64,000 bases of DNA from Pseudomonas paralcaligenes. Its GTDB lineage: Bacteria > Pseudomonadota > Gammaproteobacteria > Pseudomonadales > Pseudomonadaceae. The DNA lies in the NCBI RefSeq assembly GCF_019655855.1, contig NZ_BPFX01000022.1, positions 99,201-163,200 on the forward strand. Reading direction: 5' to 3'. The notes below the pieces were generated by a model, which made no database searches, was not told the origin of the DNA, and saw only the letters and a program-made list of their open reading frames with translations. Shown in pieces: positions 24,977 through 33,260 of this stretch. Within the stretch, counting starts at the first letter, position 1. Each line of letters starts with the position of its first letter. Position numbers and translations under genes: made by a program.

Positions 24977-26518
24977 ATGCCGCACAGCCAGACGCCCCCC
25001 ATCGCCGAAATCTACGACCTGGCCGTGGTCGGCGGCGGCATCAACGGCGCCGGCATCGCCGCCGACGCGGCCGGGCGCGGCCTGTCGGTGTTCCTCTGCG
25101 AACGCGACGACCTGGCCAGTCACACCTCGTCGGCCAGCAGCAAACTGATTCACGGTGGCCTGCGCTACCTGGAACACCACGAATTCCGCCTGGTACGCGA
25201 GGCGCTGGCCGAGCGCGAGGTACTGCTGGCCAAGGCGCCGCACATCGTCAAGCCGATGCGCTTCATCCTGCCGCACCGCCCGCACCTACGCCCCGCCTGG
25301 ATGATCCGCGCCGGCCTGTTCCTCTACGACCACCTGGGCAAGCGCGAGAAGCTGCCGGGCTCCCACGGCGTGCGCTTCGGCGCCGGCAGCCCGCTGCGCG
25401 CGGAGATGGTGCGCGGTTTCGAATATTCCGACTGCTGGGTGGACGATGCCCGCCTGGTGGTGCTCAACGCCATGGCCGCCCGCGAACGGCGCGCTCATAT
25501 ACACACTCGCACCCGCTGCGTCAGCGCCCGGCGCAGCAAGGGCCTGTGGCACCTGCACCTGGAGCGCGCCGACGGCAGCCTGTTCTCGATCCGCGCGCGC
25601 GCCCTGGTCAACGCCGCCGGCCCCTGGGTGGCGCGCTTCCTCGGCGAAGACCTGAAGCAGAAGGCACCCTACGGCATCCGCCTGATCCAGGGCAGCCACA
25701 TCGTGGTGCCGCGCCTGCACGATCAGGACAAGGCCTACATCCTGCAGAACGAGGACCAGCGCATCGTCTTCGTCATCCCCTGGCTGGAGCGCTTCAGCCT
25801 GATCGGCACCACCGACCGCGAATTCACCGGCGACCCGGCGCGGGTGACGATCAGCGACGAGGAAACCGACTACCTGCTGGCCGTGGTCAACGCCCACTTC
25901 AAGCGTCAGCTGGGCCGCGCCGACATTCTGCACAGCTATTCCGGCGTGCGCCCGTTGTGCGACGACGAATCCGACATGCCCTCGGCGATCACCCGCGACT
26001 ACACCCTGTCGCTGGCCGGCGCCCCCGGCGAGGCGCCGCTGCTGTCGGTGTTCGGCGGCAAGCTGACCACCTACCGCAAGCTCGCCGAGTCGGCCATGAC
26101 TCTGCTGGCACCGGCCTTCCCCCGCCTCGGCCCGGCCTGGACCGCCCAGGCGCCGCTACCCGGCGGCGAGGACATGACCAGCCGCGAGGCGCTGACGGAA
26201 AAACTGATCGCCCGCTTCGGCTGGCTCGACCGCGATCTGGCCCGGCGCTGGGCCGCCACCTACGGCAGCCGCGCCTGGCGCCTGCTGGAAGGCGTGCGCC
26301 AGCAGGGCGACCTGGGCGAGCATCTGGGCGCCGGCCTCTACACCCGCGAAGTGGACTATCTGCGCCGCGAGGAATGGGCGCAGGAGGCCGAGGACATCCT
26401 CTGGCGTCGCACCAAGCTCGGCCTGTTCATGACACCCGGCCAGCAGGCGCGCCTGCGCGACTACCTGCACGGCAGCCAGCCGGCGCCGCAGCCGGTCATC
26501 CAGGCCGCTTCGCTCTAG
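24977..26518 (+). CDS. glpD: Aerobic glycerol-3-phosphate dehydrogenase
   Basis: A 513-residue FAD enzyme that oxidises glycerol-3-phosphate to dihydroxyacetone phosphate at the inner membrane and passes electrons to quinone. Dinucleotide-binding motif VVGGGINGAGIAADAAGRG near 17, SSASSKLIHGGLRYLEHHEFRLVREAL near 50, VNAAGPWV near 217, and FGGKLTTYRKLAE near 360. Upstream frames are longer, but the chosen ATG gives the family length. Its end overlaps the convergent alpha/beta hydrolase gene by four bases. Confidence 0.96.
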   Translation: MPHSQTPPIAEIYDLAVVGGGINGAGIAADAAGRGLSVFLCERDDLASHTSSASSKLIHGGLRYLEHHEFRLVREALAEREVLLAKAPHIVKPMRFILPHRPHLRPAWMIRAGLFLYDHLGKREKLPGSHGVRFGAGSPLRAEMVRGFEYSDCWVDDARLVVLNAMAARERRAHIHTRTRCVSARRSKGLWHLHLERADGSLFSIRARALVNAAGPWVARFLGEDLKQKAPYGIRLIQGSHIVVPRLHDQDKAYILQNEDQRIVFVIPWLERFSLIGTTDREFTGDPARVTISDEETDYLLAVVNAHFKRQLGRADILHSYSGVRPLCDDESDMPSAITRDYTLSLAGAPGEAPLLSVFGGKLTTYRKLAESAMTLLAPAFPRLGPAWTAQAPLPGGEDMTSREALTEKLIARFGWLDRDLARRWAATYGSRAWRLLEGVRQQGDLGEHLGAGLYTREVDYLRREEWAQEAEDILWRRTKLGLFMTPGQQARLRDYLHGSQPAPQPVIQAASL

Positions 26519-27537
26519 AGGCTCGATGCCGCCGGGCTGTACGGTTCCAGGTGGGCCAGTTGGGTGTCGTCCAGGCGATGTGCCTGCAGGTGCGGCAGCA
26601 CGGCGGCCAGCAACGGTTCGCGGAAGGCGCTCTGGAAGCGGTGTGCCAGTCCCGGGATCAGGCGCAGCTGGCTGCCACGGATATGTGCGGCCACGTGCAC
26701 CCCGTGCATCACCGGCAGCAGCGGATCGGCCGTGCCATGCACCACCAGGGTCGGCACCCGCAGGCGGTTGAGCATCTCCACCCGGCTCGGCTCGGCGAGA
26801 ATCGCCAGGATCTGCCGCTGCACACCCTGCGGATTGAAGGCGCGGTCGTAGCTGCGCTCGGCCTCGTGCAGCAACTGGATGCGCTCCACCGGCTGGCCGG
26901 GGCTGCCAAGGGCGGCCAGCAGATCGGCCTGCTGCTCGATGGCGGCCTGTCGGCTCGGTGCCTCGCGCCGCGCCAGTTGCGTCAGCAGTTCGGCGCTGGG
27001 CGGCGGCAGGCCCGGCGCACCGGAGCTGGTCATCACCAGGGTCAGGCTCTCCACCCGCTGCGGCGCGAGGTCGGCCATGTGCTGGGCGATCATCCCGCCC
27101 ATGCTGGCGCCGAGCACGTGGAAGCGGCGCACGCCCAGCTCGTCCATCAGGCCGAGGGCGTCGCCCGCCATGTCGCGCAGCGAATAGGGCGCGGTGGCTC
27201 CCAGGCCGAGCTGGAAGCGCAAGACCTCATAGCCCAGATTGGCGGTCGGCGGCTCATGGCGCCAAGTCGACAGGCCGACGTCGCGGTTGTCGAAGCGGAT
27301 CACCCGGAAACCCTGCTGGCAGAGGCGCTCGACCACCTCGTCCGGCCAGTGGATCAGTTGCCCGCCCAGGCCCATCACCAGCAGCAGGGCCGGATCGCTG
27401 TCGCGGCCGATGCTCTGATAGACCAGGCGCACGTCACCCACGTCCGCCGTGGCGGTCGGCACCTGCACATCGCATTTCGCGGCCGCAAAGGACGGCCAGC
27501 CGCACAAGAGTGCGGCGAATAGAAGCCACGCACGCAT
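26515..27537 (-). CDS. Secreted alpha/beta hydrolase
   Basis: A 340-residue protein with signal peptide MRAWLLFAALLCGWPSFAAA, so periplasmic. The alpha/beta hydrolase core is clear: LLLVMGLGGQLIHWPDEVVERLCQQGFRVIRFDNRDVGLS (oxyanion HGG-like loop and strand), VLGASMGGMIAQHMA near 145 (nucleophile elbow GASMGG), VVHGTADPLLPVMHG (acid) and GLAHRF (His). Family members include epoxide hydrolases and esterases; substrate unknown. An upstream GTG start three codons earlier is possible. Confidence 0.85.
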   Translation of the reverse strand: MRAWLLFAALLCGWPSFAAAKCDVQVPTATADVGDVRLVYQSIGRDSDPALLLVMGLGGQLIHWPDEVVERLCQQGFRVIRFDNRDVGLSTWRHEPPTANLGYEVLRFQLGLGATAPYSLRDMAGDALGLMDELGVRRFHVLGASMGGMIAQHMADLAPQRVESLTLVMTSSGAPGLPPPSAELLTQLARREAPSRQAAIEQQADLLAALGSPGQPVERIQLLHEAERSYDRAFNPQGVQRQILAILAEPSRVEMLNRLRVPTLVVHGTADPLLPVMHGVHVAAHIRGSQLRLIPGLAHRFQSAFREPLLAAVLPHLQAHRLDDTQLAHLEPYSPAASSL

Positions 27538-27663
27538 TGGAAACACCCAGAACGCAGAACCCCAGTAGGACGCAAGTTTGCTGACGTTCGAGGGTTCCCG
27601 CTGCCACAGTTCGATGACAGTTTGATGAAGAATGCCGAGCGGTAGTGACCTGGGCCGGATTCA

Positions 27664-27880
27664 GAGCCTGTTCACTGTCTTCTGGATCAAGGCCCTCTAT
27701 CTGAGCACTGCAGCTGCCTGTCCTGGATTCCCGCCTACGCGGGAATGACGGTTTCGAAGAAACTCCACCCCCTACCTCGTCATCCCCGTGCAGGCGGGGA
27801 CCCAGAAGGGGGCGCTACAACACGTAACGGAGCCGTTTTTAACGCCGTAGGCCGACAGCCAGAAGATCGTGAATAGGCTC
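27664..27880. mobile_element. 217 bp inverted-repeat element, copy 1 (TCA-flanked)
   Basis: Ends GAGCCTGTTCACTGTCTTC and, read inward from the right, GAGCCTATTCACGATCTTC: near-perfect terminal inverted repeats of about 22 bases (three mismatches). TCA flanks both sides (27661-27663 and 27881-27883). The right end also shares GTTTTTAACG and GGCCGAC with the copy at 43558-43752. The inside carries two further small inverted repeats, including ATTCCCGCCTACGCGGGAAT. No open frame, so it must be moved in trans if it moves at all. Confidence 0.75.
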
Positions 27881-28738
27881 TCAGAGCAGGAAGGCAGCGG
27901 CCAACCCTCCACCCAGCGCCAGCACCAGGAGCACCAGGCCGAACCCCAGCGCCGCGCCGCCGCTCTTGGCCGCTACCGGAGGCGGAGCGGCCTGGGCGCG
28001 AGCGGCAGCGTGCAGCGGGTTGACGGTCCCCTGGGCGCTCCTGGGGGTCGACCGGGGCATGGGCCGGGGCAGATCGACGGCACGCACGAACACGGTGGCG
28101 TCCTCGCCGACCTCCTCTTCCGCCTCCCGGGCCTCGACCCTGGGGCCGATCACCAGCAGCACCACCGAGCCCATGCGCACCTGGTCGCCGGGCTCCAGCA
28201 CCGCGCCGCTGGTTTTCTCGCCGTTGACCGTCAGCCCGTTGGCGGAGGCCAGGTCCTTGACCTCCAGGCCGTCGTCACGCAGGAAGAACTCGCAGTGGCG
28301 GCGCGACAGCTGGGCATCACTGAAGCACAGCTCGCACTTCACCGAGCGGCCGAAGGTCATCGAGCCGCTGATGTGGAACTTGCGCCCCTCGTGCTCACCC
28401 TGGATCACCTGCAGGAACCAGCGCTGGCCGACCTCGGCACGGGCGCCGGCCTTGCCCGGGTCGACCAGCAGCAGCTCGACGTCACCCAGACGCACCCGGT
28501 CGTCCGAGCGCAGCTGGTAGCGGCTGGCAACGCGCTCGTCATTGACGAAGGTGCCCTGCTCGCTCTCGCAGTCGCTGATGTAGTAGAGGCCGCCCTCCTG
28601 GCGGATCTCGGCGTGGAAGGCGCTGATGCCGGGGTCTTCCAGCACCAGGTCGTTGCGCCGGTCGCGGCCCAGGGTGAAACGCTCCTCGACTAGCCAGACG
28701 GGAGCCTGGCGGCTGTCCTTGAAATGCAGTTTGAGCAT
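27881..28738 (-). CDS. Double-FHA protein with C-terminal membrane anchor
   Basis: A 285-residue protein. First FHA domain about 22-95: ERFTLGRDRRNDLVLEDPGISAFHAEI with the GR, S..H core, then GTFVNDERV. Second FHA about 115-205: MTFGRSVKCELCFSDAQLSRRHCEFFL, SANGLTVNGEK. FHA domains bind phosphothreonine. A Pro/Ala linker leads to one hydrophobic segment, ALGFGLVLLVLALGGGLAAAFLL, at the very end, a tail anchor. It is the third gene of the phosphatase-kinase-FHA operon, ten bases after the kinase, and is the likely reader of kinase output. Its TGA is the right flank of a mobile element. Confidence 0.88.
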   Translation of the reverse strand: MLKLHFKDSRQAPVWLVEERFTLGRDRRNDLVLEDPGISAFHAEIRQEGGLYYISDCESEQGTFVNDERVASRYQLRSDDRVRLGDVELLLVDPGKAGARAEVGQRWFLQVIQGEHEGRKFHISGSMTFGRSVKCELCFSDAQLSRRHCEFFLRDDGLEVKDLASANGLTVNGEKTSGAVLEPGDQVRMGSVVLLVIGPRVEAREAEEEVGEDATVFVRAVDLPRPMPRSTPRSAQGTVNPLHAAARAQAAPPPVAAKSGGAALGFGLVLLVLALGGGLAAAFLL

Positions 28739-28748
28739 GGATGCGTTC

Positions 28749-30434
28749 CTACTGACCGAAGAGGTTGTTCCAGACACGTTTGATCGGGTTGCTGTCGTGT
28801 TCGCGCTCGACCTTGGCGGCCGCGGCGCGGGTGCTCGCGGCGCGGGTGCTGGCGACGCGGGCCTCGTCGAGCAGCCGCTGGTGCTCGCCGCGCATGCGCA
28901 GCAGCTCGGCGTTCTGCGGCTCGGCCTCCAGGCCCCGCTCGATCATCGCCAGCGCGCCGGGGAAGTCGCTGCGTCGGTAGGCGCTGCCGGCCAGTTCACG
29001 GTAGCGCAGGGCCACTCGGTTCAGCCCGGCCAGGGCCTCGGCGTTGTCCGGCGACCAGCCGAGCACCTGGCGGAAGTAGTGCACCGCGCTGTCGCCCTCC
29101 GGCAGCAGCAGGCGCTTGTCGGCGATGCTCTGCTCCGCCAGCGCCAAGGAACGGGCGATGCGCGCCTCCAGCAGCCGCTGCAAGCCCGCGAGCGCGCCGG
29201 TGTGCTGCGGGTCGATGGCCAGGACCTGGCGATAGTAGAAGTCGGCGTTGTCCTCGGCGGGCTCGGTCAGCAGGCCCTCGGCCAGGCGCTGGTCGGCCTG
29301 GACCAGCAGCGCACCGATGCGCGACTCGCGGATGCGCCGCAGGCCATTCAGCGCCTCGCCATTCTGCTCGTCGAGCGCCAGCACCCGGTTGAAGTAGTGC
29401 TCGGCGCTGTCCCCCTCCGGCTCGACCAGATGACCGCTGGCGAAGCGCTGCTCGGCCTCGTCCAGCAGGGCCTGGAGTTCCCGGCGCTCCTTGAGGTACA
29501 GACCGGCGAAGGTCAGGGTGCCGATCAGCACCAGCACGCTCAACGTCGCCAGCAGCGGCATGGCAGACCGGCGGCGGCGCGGCGCAGGCGCCACCGTGAC
29601 CGGCGCCGCGGGGCGTATCTGGGTCTGCTCCAGGTCGCTCAGCTCCACCTCGTCCAGCGCGGCCAGCAGGGCGCGGCAGTCGGCGAAGCGCTGGTCCGGG
29701 CTCTTCGCCAGCATGCGCGCCAGCACGCCACGGAAGGCGCCTAGGCTGTCCGGCAGCGGCGGCTCCATCTGCACGTGGTTGACCACCGTCTGGGTGTAGT
29801 TGCCGCCACGGAAGGGATTGCTGCCGGTCAGCATCTCCAGAAGGATCACGCCCAGGCTGTAGATGTCGCTGCGCGCATCCAGCGGCTGGCACTGGGCCTG
29901 CTCCGGGCTGCTGTAGGCCGGGCTGCCGACGGCGACGCCGAACTGGGTCAGCTCGCTGTCGATGTCCAGATCCTTGGCCACGCCGAAGTCGGTGAGCACG
30001 GCGGTTCCGTCGGCGCGGAACAGCACGTTGGCCGGCTTCACGTCGCGGTGCACCATGCCCTTGTCGTGGACCACGGCCAGGCCGCTGGCGATCTGCCTGA
30101 CGATCCCCAGCGCGCGCTCGGGGGCGAACAGCTCGCCCTTGTGCCGCGCCAGGTCGCCACCCGGCAGGAACTCCATGGCCAGGTAATGGCGGCCATCGGC
30201 GAGGCGGTCGATGTCGTGGATGGTGATGATGGAAGGGTGGTTGAGCGAGGCGACCATGTGCGCCTCCCTGACGAAGCGCTGGCTGAAGGCTTCGTCCTCG
30301 GCGCGGCGCAGCACCTTGATCGCCACCTTGCGGCTCAGCGACTCCTGGGTGGCCAGGAAAATCTCGGCCATGCCGCCCTTGCCCAGTTGTCCATGCACCC
30401 GGTAGCCGGGAATCTCAAGCAGAGTGGTGGCCAT
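28749..30434 (-). CDS. Hanks-type Ser/Thr protein kinase with repeated sensor region
   Basis: A 561-residue membrane kinase. Kinase domain about 10-265: GKGGMAEIFLA (P-loop), VAIKVLRR (Lys), HRDVKPANVLF (catalytic loop), TDFGVAKD (Mg), SPAYSSPEQ (APE-like). After a Pro-rich linker one membrane segment, MPLLATLSVLVLIGTLTFAGLYL (about 291-313). The outer part has three tandem repeats of about 52 residues, each with an E/D-G/N-D/N-S/A-x-x-(Y/F) motif and LALDEQNGEALNGL, LAIDPQHTGALAGL, LGWSPDNAEALAGL, resembling TPR-type units. Twelve bases separate it from the PP2C gene. It resembles kinases of type VI clusters, but no such cluster is present here. Confidence 0.92.
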   Translation of the reverse strand: MATTLLEIPGYRVHGQLGKGGMAEIFLATQESLSRKVAIKVLRRAEDEAFSQRFVREAHMVASLNHPSIITIHDIDRLADGRHYLAMEFLPGGDLARHKGELFAPERALGIVRQIASGLAVVHDKGMVHRDVKPANVLFRADGTAVLTDFGVAKDLDIDSELTQFGVAVGSPAYSSPEQAQCQPLDARSDIYSLGVILLEMLTGSNPFRGGNYTQTVVNHVQMEPPLPDSLGAFRGVLARMLAKSPDQRFADCRALLAALDEVELSDLEQTQIRPAAPVTVAPAPRRRRSAMPLLATLSVLVLIGTLTFAGLYLKERRELQALLDEAEQRFASGHLVEPEGDSAEHYFNRVLALDEQNGEALNGLRRIRESRIGALLVQADQRLAEGLLTEPAEDNADFYYRQVLAIDPQHTGALAGLQRLLEARIARSLALAEQSIADKRLLLPEGDSAVHYFRQVLGWSPDNAEALAGLNRVALRYRELAGSAYRRSDFPGALAMIERGLEAEPQNAELLRMRGEHQRLLDEARVASTRAASTRAAAAKVEREHDSNPIKRVWNNLFGQ

Positions 30435-30446
30435 GATGTCGATCGT

Positions 30447-31226
30447 TCAGTGCTTGCAGGAGTGGAGCCACCGGCTGAGGAAATTGCGCGGCTTGGCGTC
30501 GATCTTCGTCGATTCGGGCAGGCTGTGGCCCAGGACGATGCAGGAGATATTGTCCTTGCCGCCCAGCCGGTTTGCCAGCCCTATGAGCTGCTCGACCAAC
30601 TCGTCGAGGGTCGCCGCACCAGCACAGACCTCCTCGATCTGCCCGTCGTTCAACTCGCCGGTCAGGCCATCGCTGCACAGCAGCAGCAATTCGCCGGGCG
30701 CCAGGCGCCCCTGCACCCTGCCGACCTCGAGGAACTCCTCGCTCAGCCCCAGGCACTGGGTGACGATGTTGCGACGCGGATGCTGGCGGGCCTCCTCGAC
30801 GCTCAGCTCGCCGGCGTCGATCATCGCCTGCACCCAGCTGTGGTCGCGGGTCAGGCGGGCGATCCCGTCCAGAGTGACGAGGTACGCGCGGCTGTCGCCG
30901 ATCCAGGCCACCTCGAAGTCGGCGCCGGCGAAGCGGGCGGCGACGACGGTACTGCCCATGCGCCGGCCACCGTTGTCCCTGCCCGCGTCGAGGACCGCCT
31001 GGTTGGCGGCGTGGATCGCGGCCTCGAGATCGTCGCCGGCAGCGACGGCCGCGCGCAGGGTGTCCAGCGCCAGCGCGCTGGCCACCTCGCCGAACTGGTG
31101 TCCGCCCATGCCGTCGGCCACCGCCCACAGGCCGAACTCGGGGAGGCAGAGCACGGCATCCTCGTTGTGCCCGCGCACCCGCCCCGTCACGCTCTGCGCC
31201 GCGAACCCCAGGAACTGCATCGACAT
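30447..31226 (-). CDS. PP2C-type Ser/Thr phosphatase
   Basis: A 259-residue phosphatase, cytoplasmic. Metal ligands: GHNEDAV (Asp/Glu near 22), VADGMGGHQFGE near 37, WIGDSRAYL near 107, LLLCSDGLTGEL near 180, and GGKDNISCIVL near 220. It would remove phosphates placed by the kinase in the same operon. It is the first of three genes (phosphatase, kinase, FHA); gaps of 12 and 10 bp imply one transcript. Confidence 0.93.
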   Translation of the reverse strand: MSMQFLGFAAQSVTGRVRGHNEDAVLCLPEFGLWAVADGMGGHQFGEVASALALDTLRAAVAAGDDLEAAIHAANQAVLDAGRDNGGRRMGSTVVAARFAGADFEVAWIGDSRAYLVTLDGIARLTRDHSWVQAMIDAGELSVEEARQHPRRNIVTQCLGLSEEFLEVGRVQGRLAPGELLLLCSDGLTGELNDGQIEEVCAGAATLDELVEQLIGLANRLGGKDNISCIVLGHSLPESTKIDAKPRNFLSRWLHSCKH

Positions 31227-31319
31227 GACAGTCGCTCACCCTCCGAAATGCATTGCCGCGCATGATGCTGGGCCGGGCCGGCGCTGTCAGCCCGAAGCGC
31301 TCGAAGTGTTAAGCAGTCA

Positions 31320-31625
31320 TCAGCGTTCGCGGCGTATCTCGTAGCCGCGCTGCCCCGGATAGCGCTGCACCTCCAGCCCGCCCGGGTACTCGACGCTCTG
31401 GCGCACGGCGGAACCGCCACGTATCTCCACCTGGCTGCGGCCGTAGCCCAGCCCCGGCACCGCGTGGCCACCGTAGAGCGGATAGCTCTGGCTGCGGCTG
31501 TAGGTGCTGACGCTGCCACTGGCGCCGGGGCTGACGTATTCGATGGGGATCGGCCGGTATATCGGCTCGGCGGCTAGCACCGCTCCGCTCAGGGCGCCGG
31601 TCAGCAGCAGTACGACGATCCGCAT
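31320..31625 (-). CDS. Small exported protein of unknown function
   Basis: A 101-residue protein with signal peptide MRIVVLLLTGALSGAVLA. The mature part is rich in Tyr, Gly, Ser and Arg (PIEYVSPGASGSVSTYSRSQSYPLYGG, SVEYPGGLEVQRYPGQRGYEIRRER), low in complexity and basic at the end. No family recognised. Ribosome site GGAGGTG lies just upstream of the ATG. It is upstream of the phosphatase operon on the same strand with a 93 bp gap. Confidence 0.68.
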   Translation of the reverse strand: MRIVVLLLTGALSGAVLAAEPIYRPIPIEYVSPGASGSVSTYSRSQSYPLYGGHAVPGLGYGRSQVEIRGGSAVRQSVEYPGGLEVQRYPGQRGYEIRRER

Positions 31626-31760
31626 GGGACACCTCCACCTCTTCGATCAGCCGATGCTACGCCCCAAGGCACCTGCTGCGAAGCCTGGCCAGCACCGCGC
31701 CACGATTGGCAAGCGGAGCGGCGCCGCTATCATGCGGCGCTTTTTCGGGATGCCATCTCC

Positions 31761-32459
31761 ATGCCCTGGCGCAGTGCCCTGCTGTTGCTCTGCTGTATCG
31801 CCCTGCCCTCCCTCGCCGCGCCGCCACGCACCTTCGCCGAGGCGAAGAAGATCGCCTGGCAACTCTATGCCCCGCAGTCGGTGGAGTTCTATTGCGGCTG
31901 CCGCTACAGCGGCAACCGGATCGACCTGAAAAGCTGCGGCTACACGCCCCGCAAGAATCCGCAGCGCGCCGCACGCATCGAATGGGAGCACCTGGTGCCG
32001 GCCTGGGTCATAGGCCACCAGCGACGCTGCTGGCAGCAAGGTGGGAGGCAGCATTGCGCGCGTAGCGACGACACCTTCCGCCGTGCCGAGGCCGACCTGT
32101 TCAACCTGGTGCCCAGCATCGGCGAGATCAATGGCGACCGCAGCAACTTCCCCTTCGCCTGGCTGCCGCAGAAGCCTCACCAGTACGGCGCCTGCCCGAT
32201 GGTGGTCGACTTCAAGGCCGGCAAGGCCATGCCCCGCCCGGAAGTACGCGGCATGATCGCCCGCACCTACTTCTACATGAGTCAGCGCTACGGCCTGCGT
32301 CTGTCACGGCAGGAACGCCAGCTGTTCGACGTGTGGAACCGGCACTATCCGGCCAAACCCTGGGAGCGCCAGCGCAACCAGCGCATCGCCTGCGTCATGG
32401 GCTGGAGCAACCCTTTCGTCGAAGAGGCGGATCTGCGCGCCTGCCCCCGGACCATTTAA
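31761..32459 (+). CDS. endA: Endonuclease I (secreted DNase)
   Basis: A 232-residue periplasmic or secreted non-specific nuclease. Signal peptide MPWRSALLLLCCIALPSLAAP. The endonuclease I fold has FYCGCRYSG near 44 (Cys pair), RIEWEHLVPAWVIG near 71-84 with the His-metal finger (WEHLVPA), DLFNLVPSIGEINGDRSNFPF near 113-133 (Asn ligand), and KPWERQRNQRIACVMGWSNPFV near the end. Full length for EndA/Vvn-type enzymes. Promoter TATCAT lies within a small GC hairpin just upstream. Confidence 0.93.
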   Translation: MPWRSALLLLCCIALPSLAAPPRTFAEAKKIAWQLYAPQSVEFYCGCRYSGNRIDLKSCGYTPRKNPQRAARIEWEHLVPAWVIGHQRRCWQQGGRQHCARSDDTFRRAEADLFNLVPSIGEINGDRSNFPFAWLPQKPHQYGACPMVVDFKAGKAMPRPEVRGMIARTYFYMSQRYGLRLSRQERQLFDVWNRHYPAKPWERQRNQRIACVMGWSNPFVEEADLRACPRTI

Positions 32460-32648
32460 CGGAAAAGGCAGAAAAGATTAGATAAATGGACGTTTTCCCT
32501 GTAGGGTGGCGGGACTGTGTTGCATGTGTCACCGCAAATCGACCGGTTTAGATCTCGGTCCGACCTACCTCGGTTTCTTTACTCTTTGCACTCAGTCATC
32601 GCCTGGGCTGTTCCAGCGCTATGTTCACTTTGTTCAAGGAGATATTCC

Positions 32649-32858
32649 ATGTCCGCACGTCAAACCGGCACCGTCAAATGGTTCAACGACGAGAAGGGTT
32701 TCGGCTTCATCACTCCGGAAAGCGGCGCCGACCTGTTCGTGCACTACCGCTCCATCCAGAGCGCCGGCTTCAAGAGCCTGAAGGAAGGCCAACAGGTTTC
32801 CTTCATCGCTGTACAAGGCCAGAAAGGCATGCAGGCTGACGAGGTTCAGGTCATCTGA
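32649..32858 (+). CDS. CspA-family cold-shock protein
   Basis: A 69-residue single OB-fold RNA chaperone. [21 protein letters not shown] holds RNP1 (KGFGFI), and DLFVHYRSI holds RNP2 (variant LFVHY for VFVHF). Full length. AAGGAGATATTCC is a strong ribosome site and decides this start over a longer in-frame ATG. The 189 bp upstream gene-free leader is typical of cold-shock mRNAs, which carry long 5' regions. Confidence 0.95.
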   Translation: MSARQTGTVKWFNDEKGFGFITPESGADLFVHYRSIQSAGFKSLKEGQQVSFIAVQGQKGMQADEVQVI

Positions 32859-32877
32859 CCCTCAGCTCTGCCGAAAA

Positions 32878-32902
32878 AACCGGCCCACGGGCCGGTTTTT
32901 TT
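32878..32902 (+). terminator. Rho-independent terminator of the cold-shock gene
   Basis: CCGGCCC, loop AC, GGGCCGG, then seven T. Confidence 0.9.
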
Positions 32903-32960
32903 ATCCCTGTCACTTTTGCTATGCCTTCGTATAGCTCCGACATTCCTCGAGGGGGAAACC

Positions 32961-33140
32961 ATGCGCGTCAAGAAAGTCCAGCAACCCAAGCCGCAACCGG
33001 CAGTGGAAACCCGCGAATCCCTCGAAGCCCAAGTAGCCGCCTTCCTCAACTCGGGCGGTGAAATCCAGCAGATCGCCAAGGGCGTCAGCGGCCAATCCTG
33101 GTCCGCCCCCAGCCGCCACATCGTCATCAGCAGGAAGTAG
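32961..33140 (+). CDS. Small conserved Pseudomonas protein
   Basis: A 59-residue basic protein: MRVKKVQQPKPQPAVETRESLEAQVAAFLNSGGEIQQIAKGVSG... It has a short helix, SLEAQVAAFLNSGGEI, that looks like part of a wHTH or a partner-binding helix. GAGGGGG lies seven bases before the ATG. I recall similar proteins next to csp genes in pseudomonads, always without assigned function. Located 58 bp after the cold-shock terminator, so it has its own promoter. Confidence 0.7.
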   Translation: MRVKKVQQPKPQPAVETRESLEAQVAAFLNSGGEIQQIAKGVSGQSWSAPSRHIVISRK

Positions 33141-33260
33141 ACCCTTCCAGCAATCGGCAGATAATGGCACTTTGCCCGAACATCCTTGCCGATACGAACA
33201 AAGCCCTGCATTCTTGGCTCATAACAATGACAACATGCCATGAGGTAGAGAGCCGCGCTG

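Noticed and set aside
31718..31747. Hairpin plus T-run just before endA, looking like a terminator or attenuator
   Set aside because: The loop TATCAT fits as the endA -10 box, so transcription would start after the stem. No upstream rightward gene needs a terminator here.
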